Positions 1-7,711 of a DNA stretch of 11,943 bases are shown here, piece after piece. The translations under genes and the position numbers were made by a program. The stretch comes from Stramenopiles sp. TOSAG23-6 (Eukaryota > Sar): NCBI GenBank assembly GCA_900128565.1, contig LT636228.1, positions 1-11,943 on the forward strand. Direction: 5' to 3'. Within the stretch, counting starts at the first letter, position 1; every line of letters begins with the position of its first letter. Under the pieces are notes generated by a model that worked only from the letters and a program-made list of their open reading frames with translations, made no database searches and was not told the DNA's origin.

Positions 1-55
1 CGTACGAAATTTTGTACCTAACGATTTTTTTTTCAAATATTTTTCCAAAATACAT
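1..55 (+). repeat. introner copy A (3' part of intron, cut by window edge)
   Basis: This is the 3' part of the intron before the RCC1 exon. It contains CGTACGAAATTTTGTAC (1-17), CTAAC at 18-22 (candidate branch A at 21, 34 nt from the end), a T-rich tract and the end CCAAAATACAT at 55. No AG occurs between the branch point and the exon frame. Confidence 0.85.
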
Positions 56-793
56 ACATGGGGAATGGGAGACTCTTTTGTTCTTGGACATGGTAATGAA
101 GATAATCAATGGACCCCTAAAAAAGTTGAATCACTCAACGATGAAAAAATAGTTCAAATATCTGCTGGGTTTTATCACAGTATGGCACTTTCAGATAAAG
201 GTGTGTTGTTTACATGGGGCGATGGGGACCATGGTAGACTTGGTCATGGTAATGAAGATTTCTGTCGTAAACCAAAAAAAATAGATGCTCTGTTGGGTAA
301 GGAAATAGTCCAAATTTCAGCTGGCTCTAGCTTCAGTATGGCTTTATTATCAAATGGTAGGGTATATACTTGGGGTTTAGGAGATAATAGACTTGCCCAT
401 ATGTCTAATACGAATCAATATACTCCAAAAGTGGTAGAAGTTTTGTTATCTAAAAGAATTGTCCAAATATCTGCAGGAGATGAACATAGCTTGGCCTTGA
501 CAGATAAGGGAAAAGTCCTTTCATGGGGATGTGGTGATTTTGGGAAGTTAGGACATGGTGACACGGAAGCGCTTAAATTCCCAAGAGAAATTAAATCTTT
601 AACAACAGACAATGATGAAGAAAAAATAGTTGAAATTTGTGCAGGTTTTGAAACAAGTTTAGTTCGTGCCAAAAAAGGTACAATCTATCAGTTTGGAAAA
701 TCTCTTGTGCAAGAAGATGAAGATGGTGATGAGAGTCTTTTTGAGGGAGAAGACTTTTCTGATTTACCTGTTATACTTGATATGGCGAAATAA
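56..793 (+). CDS. RCC1-repeat protein, 3' exon (5' partial)
   Basis: Last exon of a protein built of RCC1 (regulator of chromosome condensation) beta-propeller repeats; 245 residues are visible and the 5' part lies outside the window. The repeats show the family signature: FTWGDGDHGRLGHGNED, YTWGLGDNRLAHM and LSWGCGDFGKLGHGDTE, each followed by P+K/E...L and then an IVQISAG(x)HS(x)AL strand. About four blades are seen. The C-terminus is acidic (QEDEDGDESLFEGEDF) and ends at TAA 791-793. RCC1 itself is the nuclear exchange factor for Ran, but many RCC1-repeat proteins have other jobs, so the function is left open. The exon starts at 56 because the intron element ends ...AATACAT at 55 and the next codons, ACA TGG GGA ATG GGA, continue a blade (TWGMGDS). 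The ATG at 65 is internal, not a start. Confidence 0.85.
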   Translation, partial: TWGMGDSFVLGHGNEDNQWTPKKVESLNDEKIVQISAGFYHSMALSDKGVLFTWGDGDHGRLGHGNEDFCRKPKKIDALLGKEIVQISAGSSFSMALLSNGRVYTWGLGDNRLAHMSNTNQYTPKVVEVLLSKRIVQISAGDEHSLALTDKGKVLSWGCGDFGKLGHGDTEALKFPREIKSLTTDNDEEKIVEICAGFETSLVRAKKGTIYQFGKSLVQEDEDGDESLFEGEDFSDLPVILDMAK

Positions 794-833
794 TGCAGGT
801 GCAAAATTACGTGATGTGGTAATATCCCTCTTT

Positions 834-859
834 AAAACCCCCAAGTATATGGGAGTTTT
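834..859 (+). other. inverted repeat in the RCC1 gene 3' region
   Basis: AAAACCCCCA and TGGGAGTTTT can pair over 10 positions with one mismatch around a 6-nt loop (AGTATA), about 40 nt after the stop codon. It may be an RNA hairpin near the transcript end; its role is unknown. Confidence 0.4.
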
Positions 860-864
860 GATAC

Positions 865-870
865 AATAAA
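865..870 (+). terminator. candidate poly(A) signal of the RCC1 gene
   Basis: AATAAA lies 72 nt after the stop, just beyond the 3' hairpin. It is followed by ATACA micro-repeats (882-898). The convergent PUS gene ends at 991, so the two transcripts end within about 200 bp. Confidence 0.45.
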
Positions 871-990
871 ATTGAACATAGATACAATACAATACAATGG
901 AACATAATGTGAAGCTTTAGTGCTCCTTTGATTTTTCTTTTAGTACATTATTTTTTATATTCTTGCCACAACCTTTATAAAAACTTCACA

Positions 991-3015
991 CTATTCTTCT
1001 ATTTTCTGTTTCTTTTTTTTATCCGTGGAAACATCACAACCTTCTTCCACTTGACGCTTGAGTTTTGTTTTAGAATTAGATTTTTGCCTCTTTTCAGCGA
1101 TTTTCTTCATTTTAGCGATGCCTTTCTCCTTTGACCTACTCTTGACTTTTTGTCGAGACCTATTTTTTGCATTTTGAGCCTCGCCATGAGAGAGATCTTT
1201 GAACTTACAAGCAACCTTTAAATGACCAAAATCATTACAATGTTCACATTTTGCTGTTTTACGAACAGGACAAGTATTTCGTCGGTGCCCAGTTTCAGCA
1301 CAAACAAAACAAGTTCTTGTGGTATTCTTTACAATTTTATCATTTTTTGATTTGTCATTTTGCCGCATTTTCTTTTTTTTCCTCTTTATAAAAGGGGCAT
1401 CGCCTAAAATTTTTTGCCGAGCTATTGAAATACGCCACAAACGACTATTTGTTTTATGGTACTGCGGCGAATCAATGGATTCTTTCCAAGTTCGAAAAGG
1501 ACAACCATCACTTTCTTTTTGCTTCTTTACTGTTGTCTTGGATATTTCGTGTTTTTTCACAAGTTTAGCAAATTCAGGATAAATATGTTCTCGTTTAAAT
1601 CTTTCTCGTCTTTCTTTTATAGGATCCAAATCCATCGAAATACATCCATGAATACTCGCTTTTTTCGTATCGTAGCTATCAAAAAAACATTTATCTAAAA
1701 ATAAGCCTTCTCCGGGAGCTGTTGGAACATGGCATTTATATAGTGTGAAAAATATTTTTAGAAAAAAAAAAATAAGTACGGAATTTCCTATGTAAAAAAA
1801 ATAAATTGGGAATGGATAATAAAAATGTACATGTCTTTCAAGAGCAACTTCAACAGCCTCCATCGGCAAAACACCTCTAGCAATTTGAATGGCTAGGCCA
1901 ATCATTTTACGTATTTGATGCATTATAAAACTTTGTCCTAAAACATTAATACGAACAAATTCTTCTCCTATATTGTGAAAAAATATTTTTTTTTCGTAAA
2001 ATGTTTTAGGTACGAAATTTCGTACGAAAAAAAAAATAAATTCGAAATTGAAAAAAATAAACGTACCGTCGGATAAAAAAGGATCTGAACATGTAAAAGA
2101 TTTTATATATCGCATACATTGCGGATCGTTTGGCTTCTTTCTTACAGTAAAATTATAATATCGATGCGTTCCACAGTATCGTTGAAGTACCGTACGAAAC
2201 CGATGCAGTACATTTGAGTTTACAAAAGAAGAAGATAACGAGTTTGATGCTACACCTGTAGTGTAAACACTTTCGTCGGAGTTACTGTTACTACTATTAC
2301 TACTATTACTAAAAGGAGTACCTGTTATAAAACCTTCTCGTCGATTCCAACCTTCACGAATACCATTCGCTTCAGACAAACCTGTCTGAAAAGAATCACA
2401 GCCACTTTCCCATTGCTTTTCACGAGAAACAGGAGTTAGAATAAATGTTGGTAATATATATTCATATGCTCGAGAATCGCAGCAAAATCTAGCATTGAAA
2501 CTTGTCGTAACTCTTCTACAACCTAACACTGATAACTGAGGTGGAAGATGCGCATTGATCGACGCAGGTATCACATCCATCGTATTATTTAGATCCTCAG
2601 GTGTGACCATGAGCTTTAACGCGACTAGATTACCAGCAGCGTGTACACCTTTGTCTGTACGTGCTGCTCGTGTATAACCGGTCTTGGATAAATTACCACC
2701 ACCATCGTAGTTACTATCGAGAACATATCCTGCCTTAAAAAGTGCTTTTTCTAATTCAGCTTCGATTGTCTTTACCTTTGTATCTTTTTGATATTGAAGA
2801 CCCGAGAACCCAGTCCCACAGTATGCGATAGTAAGACAAACCTTTCGCTTTGGTTTACGTTTTGCGGCAACAAGGGGATTTGGAACTCCCCAGTTTTCAT
2901 CATCGTCACTCTTCTTTGCACAAAATTCACTCAGTCCTTCACCTTGGTTCTGTGCCACTGGCGCTACGGTCAAAGCACTTGTCGTTTTAGTGGCCCCCAT
3001 TGTTGCACCTGGCAT
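991..3015 (-). CDS. tRNA pseudouridine synthase, Pus1/TruA family, with C-terminal CCHC zinc knuckles
   Basis: Exons 3015-2067, 1967-1831 and 1728-991 total 1824 nt (607 aa, stop TAG). This is a TruA/Pus1-type enzyme that isomerises uridine to pseudouridine in RNA. Residues ~58-100 hold the first core strand and helix (CLTIAYCGTGFSGLQYQ). The catalytic motif ARTDKGVHA has the nucleophilic Asp at residue ~121. FNARFCCDSRAYEYILPT, HRYYNFT, INVLGQSFIMHQIRKMIG and PTAPGEGLFLD follow in family order. A Ser/Asn-rich insert (SNSSNSSNSNSDES) interrupts the core. The C-terminus adds two CX2CX4HX4C zinc knuckles (~502-515 and ~523-536) and a Lys/Arg-rich tail, a likely RNA-binding and nuclear extension that standard Pus1 lacks. 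The start is the ATG at 3015; an in-frame TAA lies a few codons upstream. Both introns are multiples of three without stops, so an unspliced frame runs through them, but joining gives ERH|VPTAPGEG and SDG|EEFVRINVLG, which fit the family. Confidence 0.9.
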   Translation of the reverse strand: MPGATMGATKTTSALTVAPVAQNQGEGLSEFCAKKSDDDENWGVPNPLVAAKRKPKRKVCLTIAYCGTGFSGLQYQKDTKVKTIEAELEKALFKAGYVLDSNYDGGGNLSKTGYTRAARTDKGVHAAGNLVALKLMVTPEDLNNTMDVIPASINAHLPPQLSVLGCRRVTTSFNARFCCDSRAYEYILPTFILTPVSREKQWESGCDSFQTGLSEANGIREGWNRREGFITGTPFSNSSNSSNSNSDESVYTTGVASNSLSSSFVNSNVLHRFRTVLQRYCGTHRYYNFTVRKKPNDPQCMRYIKSFTCSDPFLSDGTFIFFNFEFIFFFVRNFVPKTFYEKKIFFHNIGEEFVRINVLGQSFIMHQIRKMIGLAIQIARGVLPMEAVEVALERHVHFYYPFPIYFFYIGNSVLIFFFLKIFFTLYKCHVPTAPGEGLFLDKCFFDSYDTKKASIHGCISMDLDPIKERRERFKREHIYPEFAKLVKKHEISKTTVKKQKESDGCPFRTWKESIDSPQYHKTNSRLWRISIARQKILGDAPFIKRKKKKMRQNDKSKNDKIVKNTTRTCFVCAETGHRRNTCPVRKTAKCEHCNDFGHLKVACKFKDLSHGEAQNAKNRSRQKVKSRSKEKGIAKMKKIAEKRQKSNSKTKLKRQVEEGCDVSTDKKKKQKIEE
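1729..1830 (-). repeat. introner copy B in the pseudouridine synthase gene (diverged)
   Basis: 102-nt intron, donor CAT|GTACATTTTT. The central block is changed to GGAAATTCCGTACTTAT, and the 3' end is ATGCCAT rather than ATACAT. Joining gives AGA CAT|GTT CCA ACA, that is RHVPTAPGEG. CAT is duplicated at the two ends. Confidence 0.8.
1968..2066 (-). repeat. introner copy C in the pseudouridine synthase gene (the only GT-AG copy)
   Basis: 99-nt intron GTACGTTTAT...CACAATATAG, containing a perfect 16-bp palindrome GTACGAAATTTCGTAC (2010-2025) followed by CTAAAACA. Joining GACG|GAGAAG gives DGEEFVRINVLG. It ends in AG only because the duplicated exon base is G. Confidence 0.88.
2280..2311. repeat. 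trinucleotide-like microsatellite in the PUS coding sequence
   Basis: TTACTACTATTACTAC-type repeats encode the Ser/Asn run (SNSSNSSNSNS) inserted in the catalytic domain. This is probably slippage-driven expansion of a surface loop. Confidence 0.8.
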
Positions 3016-3292
3016 AAAAAATGCCTTCAAGGTTGGTGATAATTACTGTAATACCTTAGCTAGACAGTTTATAGGCTAGTTAGTACATAATATCATGTTC
3101 ATAACACCAAAAACACGCTAAATAGCGCTGAACTAATTCTGACGTCAGTCATCTCATTTGACTGATGATTGATCGTACAGTTACAGAAATTAGATATACT
3201 TTGGAAAGGATTAATACTATATCTATGTTTTGATCTTGGTAAATTCGAAACGACTGAAAATGTTATCAAGATAGCGTAAAAGTTACAAATAA
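3016..3292. promoter_or_regulatory. divergent promoter region between the PUS and WW/IQ genes
   Basis: This 277-bp gap lies between two opposite start codons. Its centre holds a cluster of dyads: CGCTA-AA-TAGCG (3116-3127), the palindrome TGACGTCA (3140-3147, the CRE/bZIP consensus) and CAGTCA...TGACTG (3146-3151 and 3159-3164). No clear TATA box is assigned. A regulatory role is inferred from position and symmetry only. Confidence 0.5.
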
Positions 3293-5698
3293 ATGGAAGG
3301 TACGACATTAGACGATAAAGGCAACAGTAGCGAAACGAGAAAATATTCAGTTGATTCTTTTGCAGTACAACCTCGGTCGTTACTGGAAGTTAGTGAAGCT
3401 GGATTGAAGATCGGTATAGATATCATTTATCAACCTCGTTATGCTTGGCTAGCTGAGGAATTTCTTTGCAGCTCTCTTGGCGAAAACGTAATCGAGTCTA
3501 AAGATGATGAAGGAAATGATTACTTCATGAATACAGTTACTAATGAGTCTTTCTGGGAACATCCAAGGTTAGACTATTTTAAAGATTTATATAACACAAT
3601 TAAAGCAGAAGATGAGAAAAAGGGTTGCAAAAGTGTAAGTATAAAATCGAGACTTTCGCTCAATGACAAACAAGGCAAGCATTTAGCAAATACATCAGAT
3701 ATAAACAAAAATAAATCGAAACATGAATCGAACAATTTATCAAAACCCAAAGAGCCCATAGAGAAAATAATTTGTGATCCGAATTATCTAATTGAGACAG
3801 CAAAACATTTAGGAGTGAAATTTGGAGTTGACGATGAAAGCGAAGTCCGAGAGTTTAATCTTCTCTCATATGCAGGTGAATATTTATATATGCAGCATGC
3901 GTCTACTGCTCCAAATCCGTGGCAGGTTAGTGTAGATGAGCATTCACAAACATACTTTTACAACTGGGTAACGAACGTATCCAGTTACATTGACCCTCGC
4001 GATGATTATTTTAAAAAGGCAGTTGGTAATGCGAGACGTGCAAATATAGCACGATATAAAAACTATCCTAAGGGTTGGAATGGTGGATATTTAGATTGTT
4101 GGTATGTTTTTGCGGATGCAACCAAGGATAACAATGTATTCTATTATAATTTTAAAACTGGTAAAAAGAGGGCAAACTGTCCAAATATTGGTTTAAATCT
4201 AACGTTGGTATTTCAGAGATGTTGTCGTAGATTCCTAGCAAAACAAATCCGTAAAAAAAATCTTGAGAAGCAACATCTTGCTAAATTATTTGCAACGACT
4301 GCTTTCGTAAGTCTAAGTGCATCTAGTCTAGCATCTAGTGTATCTATTGAAGCAAGCACCTTGGCGGAAGATTTATTTAACCGGGTTAAAGCGGAGCAGA
4401 AAGTTGCCGAGATAGAGCAGAAAGTTGCCGAGACAGCACAGGCGCATTTAGATGACTTTCTACAAAAAGAAATTGAAAAAGAATTAGAGATGGAGCGACA
4501 AGAACGGGAAGCAGAAATATTTTCTTTGGAGCAAATGCGCAAAGCAGAAGTCGAGCAACGCAACAAAGGTGATGCATTCTTGGGATTTTACCAGGCGCAT
4601 TTAAATGACTTTCTACAAAAAGAACTTGAAGAAGAATTAGAGATGGAGCGACAAGAACGGGAAGCAGAAATACTTTCTTTGGAGCAAATGCACAAAGCAG
4701 AAGTCGAGCAACGCAGCAAAGGTGATAAATTCTGGGGAATTGACCTGCATATGATTTATTTACAACGTGAAAGAGATCGGGAAGGAATGGTTCAGGCAGA
4801 GGAGTATACATTGGCATGGATAGCATTTGAAAAGGCACAGCGTCAGAAATCTTGGGAAAGAGTTCAGCAAATTAAGCTAGCCGAAGCGATGCGACATGAG
4901 CGTAATAGAAATAAGCGAATGTGCCAAGAGGAAAAGCATGTACGTTTTCAGAACTGAATTTCGAATTTATTTTTTTTCATAAAAAGATTTGTACCTAACG
5001 AATGTTTTTACCAAAACAAATATTTTTTCATAATACATCAAACAGCTTTTGGTGACTCATTCTGGGGTTTGGATGTTATGAAGAAAAACATAAAACAAAG
5101 ATTTATGGCTGAAGAGGTTCGTCAAAATCAACTCAATGATGCTCAACTTGCAAAGTTGCATAGATCTTGGGAACTGATTGGTGCCCAAAGGATAAAAGCC
5201 CAACGTGATATTGCACAACGTAAACATTCACAGAATGCAAAGCGGTACATGAAATCATTTTGGAATGCTAAACACACTTCATTTACTGCTATTCATAGGT
5301 GGAATGAGAGTAACGATACCCCTGTAGAAGACGCATCCAAACAAAATCATCTAATGCTTCCTCTTCACTTCGCTACTGCCCCTCTGGACGCTGAACAAGC
5401 ACAAGTATTTCATTCTTCTAATTCAGGGAAAAGGGGATCTGGAAGAATGATTTACAAGGAGCCAGATACACGTTGCTTTCTTCCAAACTTACAGAGTAAT
5501 AGCCCCAAAGTGAATTTATACAAACGACACACCGGAGCGGATTTGCGGTCATCGATCGTAAAGAGGGAAACGAAATCTGTGCGGGATAAATCGTTAAAAA
5601 GTAAAAGTCGTAAAAATGGTGTTAATAGTAACAATACTAAGCTTCCTCTTATGGTTAAAAATCATTCAAAGTCAATGGTAAAACAAACTACTGGGTAA
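3293..5698 (+). CDS. WW/IQ-motif coiled-coil protein, CEP164-like N-terminus
   Basis: Exons 3293-4939 and 5039-5698 total 2307 nt (768 aa, stop TAA). It starts at ATG 3293. Three WW-like modules are visible. The first (~60-95: YFMNTVTNESFWEHP) lacks the first Trp. The second (~207-240) has W210 but Tyr where the second Trp should be. The third (~262-296: DCWYVFAD...VFYYNFKTGKK) is the most diverged. Modules 1 and 2 are preceded by a helical leader (LGVKFGVDDESEV...) resembling the leader before the CEP164 WW domain, a centriole distal-appendage protein; this is inference. A degenerate IQ motif (FQRCCRRFLAKQ, ~307-318) may bind calmodulin or centrin. Residues ~375-535 are a highly charged coiled coil containing two 51-residue repeats, each ending GD(A/K)F(L/W)G. 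A third GDSFWG follows the intron and proves the exon join. The C-terminal ~130 residues are basic and of low complexity. Confidence 0.8.
4442..4747 (+). repeat. 153-bp tandem duplication inside the coiled coil
   Basis: Two head-to-tail 153-bp units (4442-4594 and 4595-4747) encode 51 residues each, from AHL(D/N)DFLQKE to GD(A/K)F(L/W)G. They differ at few positions (for example LDDF against LNDF, EIEKE against ELEEE, NKGDAFLG against SKGDKFWG), so the duplication looks fairly recent. The length is a multiple of three, so the frame is kept. A shorter direct repeat (GAGCAGAAAGTTGCCGAGA) precedes it at about 4394-4432. Confidence 0.9.
4940..5038 (+). repeat. introner copy D in the WW/IQ gene
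   Basis: 99-nt intron GTACGTTTTCAG...TTCATAATACAT with GTACCTAACGA inside (CTAAC 4995-4999). Joining AAG CAT|CAA ACA GCT TTT GGT GAC keeps the frame and yields GDSFWG, matching two upstream repeats. An AG at 5044-5045 is available but would shift the frame to an early TGA. Confidence 0.9.
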
Positions 5699-5820
5699 AA
5701 TATTCTGTACCAAAGATCTACGAACGGGAATACTTAAGGTGCATCATGCATATTTTATAAAAAAAAACAGTCAACAATTTTATCTTGTAGTACTATGAGG
5801 ACTTTCTAATGTTAATTTAT
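5699..5820. other. short convergent intergenic region
   Basis: Only 122 bp separate the stops of the WW/IQ gene (+) and the SDR gene (-). A bottom-strand AATAAA (5816-5821) overlaps the SDR stop codon. No introner, RNA gene or ORF is seen. Confidence 0.5.
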
Positions 5821-7440
5821 TCATTTATCACTCGGAACAAATACAACACTGTTGCTTAGACCTTCATAATGATGATGCTCTTTTAGAGATTCGACAGTAC
5901 CAATGTGTATAGTGAAAAAATATTGATGTTTGTTTTTGTTAGGTACAGAATTTTTTATGAAAAAAAAAATAAAAATAAATTTGAAATGAAATGAACAATG
6001 ACAACATATAAGCATTTCTTCTACCTTTCGGAAATTCATTTCAAGTTTTTCTTCAGCCTTTTTGCATGAATACTTTAACTTTTCTGGGACATTACTTTTC
6101 CCTTGATTCGAATTTTGATTCAAATTTTGACTAAAATCCTTTTTTTGAGGTTGGATTCCTGCAGGTTCTACTAATGCTAACGTCGAATAAATTTTTGACC
6201 AAGGGACTACATCACCAATAAGTAAAACTCGCTCATTGTCTACCGTTTCAAGCTCATGAGCTTTGATGTGTGCTAAGGCAACGTCTCTAACATCGATAAA
6301 TGCCTTCTCAAGCAAAGGAGAGGGTGGATTTAATGTATTTTGGAAAAATATTTCAAAAAAAAACTCGTTAGGTACAAAATTTCGTACGAAACAAAACTCG
6401 AGTTTGAAAAAAAATTAAACATACATGATTTTCCATTTATAAGCTGTAGAATTTGCTGAAGACTTTGATTGAGTTTAGGTTGTAAAGCAGGACCAAGAAT
6501 TAGTGTTGGATTCATGTATTGTAAAACATATTTGTTTTTACGTAATAAAACAATGTTAAGTTTCTATGAAAAAAGAAATGTAGGTGAAACATTGAAATGG
6601 ACATTGAAATGGACATTGAAATGGACATTGAAATGACAACGTACATTACAACAAGTTTAAAAGGAGGTGATTTTGTTTTGATAAAATCCCACGCTGCTCT
6701 CTCCGCTCGAAGTTTACTCAGAGCATACCAATCTTCATGTGCTAATAATTCTGCATCGCTACTCCAATCATTCTCAGTAAATATATGGGAATCAGGTTTA
6801 CCTGTGTAACAATATACTGTAGCAGTCGAACTTGTGATAACAACACGTTCAACAGTGTATTGTGAAAGAAAAAAAATATTTTAAATCGTTAGGTACGAAA
6901 TTTCGTATGAAAAAAAATTAAATTGAAATTCATGATGAAAACATACGTTCTACTTTGAGCACAAGCACTGAGAATTCCAATAGTCCCTTCAATAGCTGGT
7001 GGAAGCATATTGTTTGAATTGTATTCTAAGTTGCCTTTTGCGACACTTGGAGCAGCGAGGAAAAACGGTGAAGCAGTATGAAACACACAACAACAATCCG
7101 AAATAGCCAAGTTGAATGAGTCAGGACGTGACAAATCTGCCTCGAACAATTTTAGACGCTGGAGAGCTCCTGGAAGGGACTGTAAATGCTTTATACGATC
7201 ACCCGTAAATTTGCGCACCGTGCCTCGCACATGATACCCCCTTTCTAGAAGTTGACGGACTAGTTCTGAAGCGAAGAAACCAGAAGCTCCTGTAACACAC
7301 ACACGTTTTTTACGAACCAACAGGCGACGTCTCTGTGACAGGCGTGCCATAAGAGCTGCACCAGCGATTCCAGTAGCAACTCCAAATAAGAGCTTTGATA
7401 TTAGAGAACGATTTGGCATTTCCAATGCAATCATTGGCAT
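5821..7440 (-). CDS. NAD(P)-dependent extended SDR reductase, dihydroflavonol-4-reductase/GRE2-like
   Basis: Exons 7440-6947, 6854-6645, 6513-6425, 6332-6008 and 5902-5821 total 1200 nt (399 aa, stop TGA). The protein starts MPMIALEM, then has a hydrophobic segment (~13-32) followed by a very basic stretch (SQRRRLLVRKKR), suggesting a membrane anchor. The Rossmann dinucleotide loop is VCVTGASGFFAS (G51, G54). FEADLSRPDSF and VFHTASPF are family strand motifs. ERVVITSSTA supplies the catalytic Ser (~S173/S174) and WYALSK supplies the catalytic Tyr208 and Lys212. VVMNPTLILGP and FIDVRDVALAHI follow. These are typical of the DFR / cinnamoyl-CoA reductase / GRE2 branch, which reduces carbonyl substrates; the substrate cannot be told. 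A Gln/Asn/Lys-rich insert precedes the last helix (VESLKE). In-frame codons continue upstream to ~7545 but have no ATG, so ATG 7440 is chosen. It shares a 271-bp divergent promoter region with the alpha-galactosidase gene. Confidence 0.88.
5903..6007 (-). repeat. introner copy E in the SDR gene (donor without clear GT)
   Basis: 105-nt element bounded CTTAT|ATGTTGTC...TATACACAT|TGGTACTG, with GTACCTAAC inside. Joining gives EEMLIGTVESLKE. The two terminal AT dinucleotides make the exact cut ambiguous. A GT donor two bases in would need an ACA acceptor and add one residue. Confidence 0.75.
6333..6424 (-). repeat. introner copy F in the SDR gene
   Basis: 92-nt intron GTATGTTTAATT...CCAAAATACAT with CGTACGAAATTTTGTAC and CTAACGA. 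Joining AAA TCA T|TA AAT CCA gives GKSLNPPSPLLEKAFIDVRD. CAT occurs at both ends. Confidence 0.88.
6514..6644 (-). repeat. introner copy G in the SDR gene, enlarged by a minisatellite
   Basis: 131-nt intron GTACGTTGTC...TTTTACAATACAT. Joining GTT GTA AT|G AAT CCA gives VVMNPTLILGP. The palindromic block is missing; the nearest branch-like sequence is CTTAACATT. The additional length is explained by a 12-bp tandem repeat at 6589-6636. Confidence 0.85.
6589..6636 (+). repeat. 12-bp minisatellite, 4 copies, inside introner G
   Basis: Four tandem units of ACATTGAAATGG; the last unit ends in A. Removing three units would give a 95-nt intron, the normal length for the family. Confidence 0.95.
6855..6946 (-). 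repeat. introner copy H in the SDR gene
   Basis: 92-nt intron GTATGTTTTCATCATG...TTTCACAATACAC with CATACGAAATTTCGTAC and CTAACGA. Joining AGA AC|T GTT GAA CGT gives SRTVERVVITSSTA. The duplicated exon base is C, so the intron ends in AC. Confidence 0.9.
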
Positions 7441-7711
7441 CTTCACTACGACGTCACTCAGCAAAAAAAAGAAACAGGAAATGAGGTTAAAGAAGAGTAC
7501 GAAAATACCTTGGACAGTGGAGTCGCGAGTCAGACGAATTGGCAAAAAATGTCATTTTTTTTTTAACAGTTACTGTCATATTTTGAGTGATCACGTGAAT
7601 ATGTTGACGTTGACATCATATGATATCTTTTACATGAACCTTCCGGGAAAAAAAAAGGAAAGATTTTTCTGACAATTTGAAATTGCAAAGTTGCAATCCT
7701 ATCTTTACCCC
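7441..7711. promoter_or_regulatory. divergent promoter region between the SDR and alpha-galactosidase genes
   Basis: This 271-bp gap contains GACGTCAC (7450-7457), the E-box palindrome TCACGTGA (7591-7598) and TGACGT (7605-7610). TGACGT also occurs in the other divergent promoter. An open frame extends from the SDR gene into this region without an ATG and is treated as 5' leader. Confidence 0.45.

Noticed and set aside
881-900. ATACA repeats as a relic introner end
   Set aside because: Only the pentamer is shared. No donor, palindrome or branch-like sequence lies nearby, so it is treated as simple repeat.
1319-1698. Top-strand ORFs rich in Phe over the PUS 3' exon
   Set aside because: They are antisense to the zinc-knuckle and basic-tail coding region; the composition is only the complement of Lys-rich codons.
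3016-3030. Upstream TTG start for the PUS protein
   Set aside because: An ATG 15 nt downstream is the first in-frame ATG after an upstream TAA. Non-ATG starts are not needed.
4213-4838. Long bottom-strand ORFs opposite the coiled coil
   Set aside because: They are antisense shadows of a biased, repetitive coding sequence; the Ser/Cys-rich translation has no recognisable domain.
6597-6809. Small top-strand ORF starting with MDIEMDIEM repeats
   Set aside because: The repeats are the 12-bp minisatellite in intron G, and the rest is antisense to a conserved SDR exon.
7441-7545. N-terminal extension of the SDR gene
   Set aside because: The frame is open but has no ATG, and the sequence (Phe/Leu-rich, with T-runs) looks like a 5' leader. 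A 5' UTR intron cannot be excluded.
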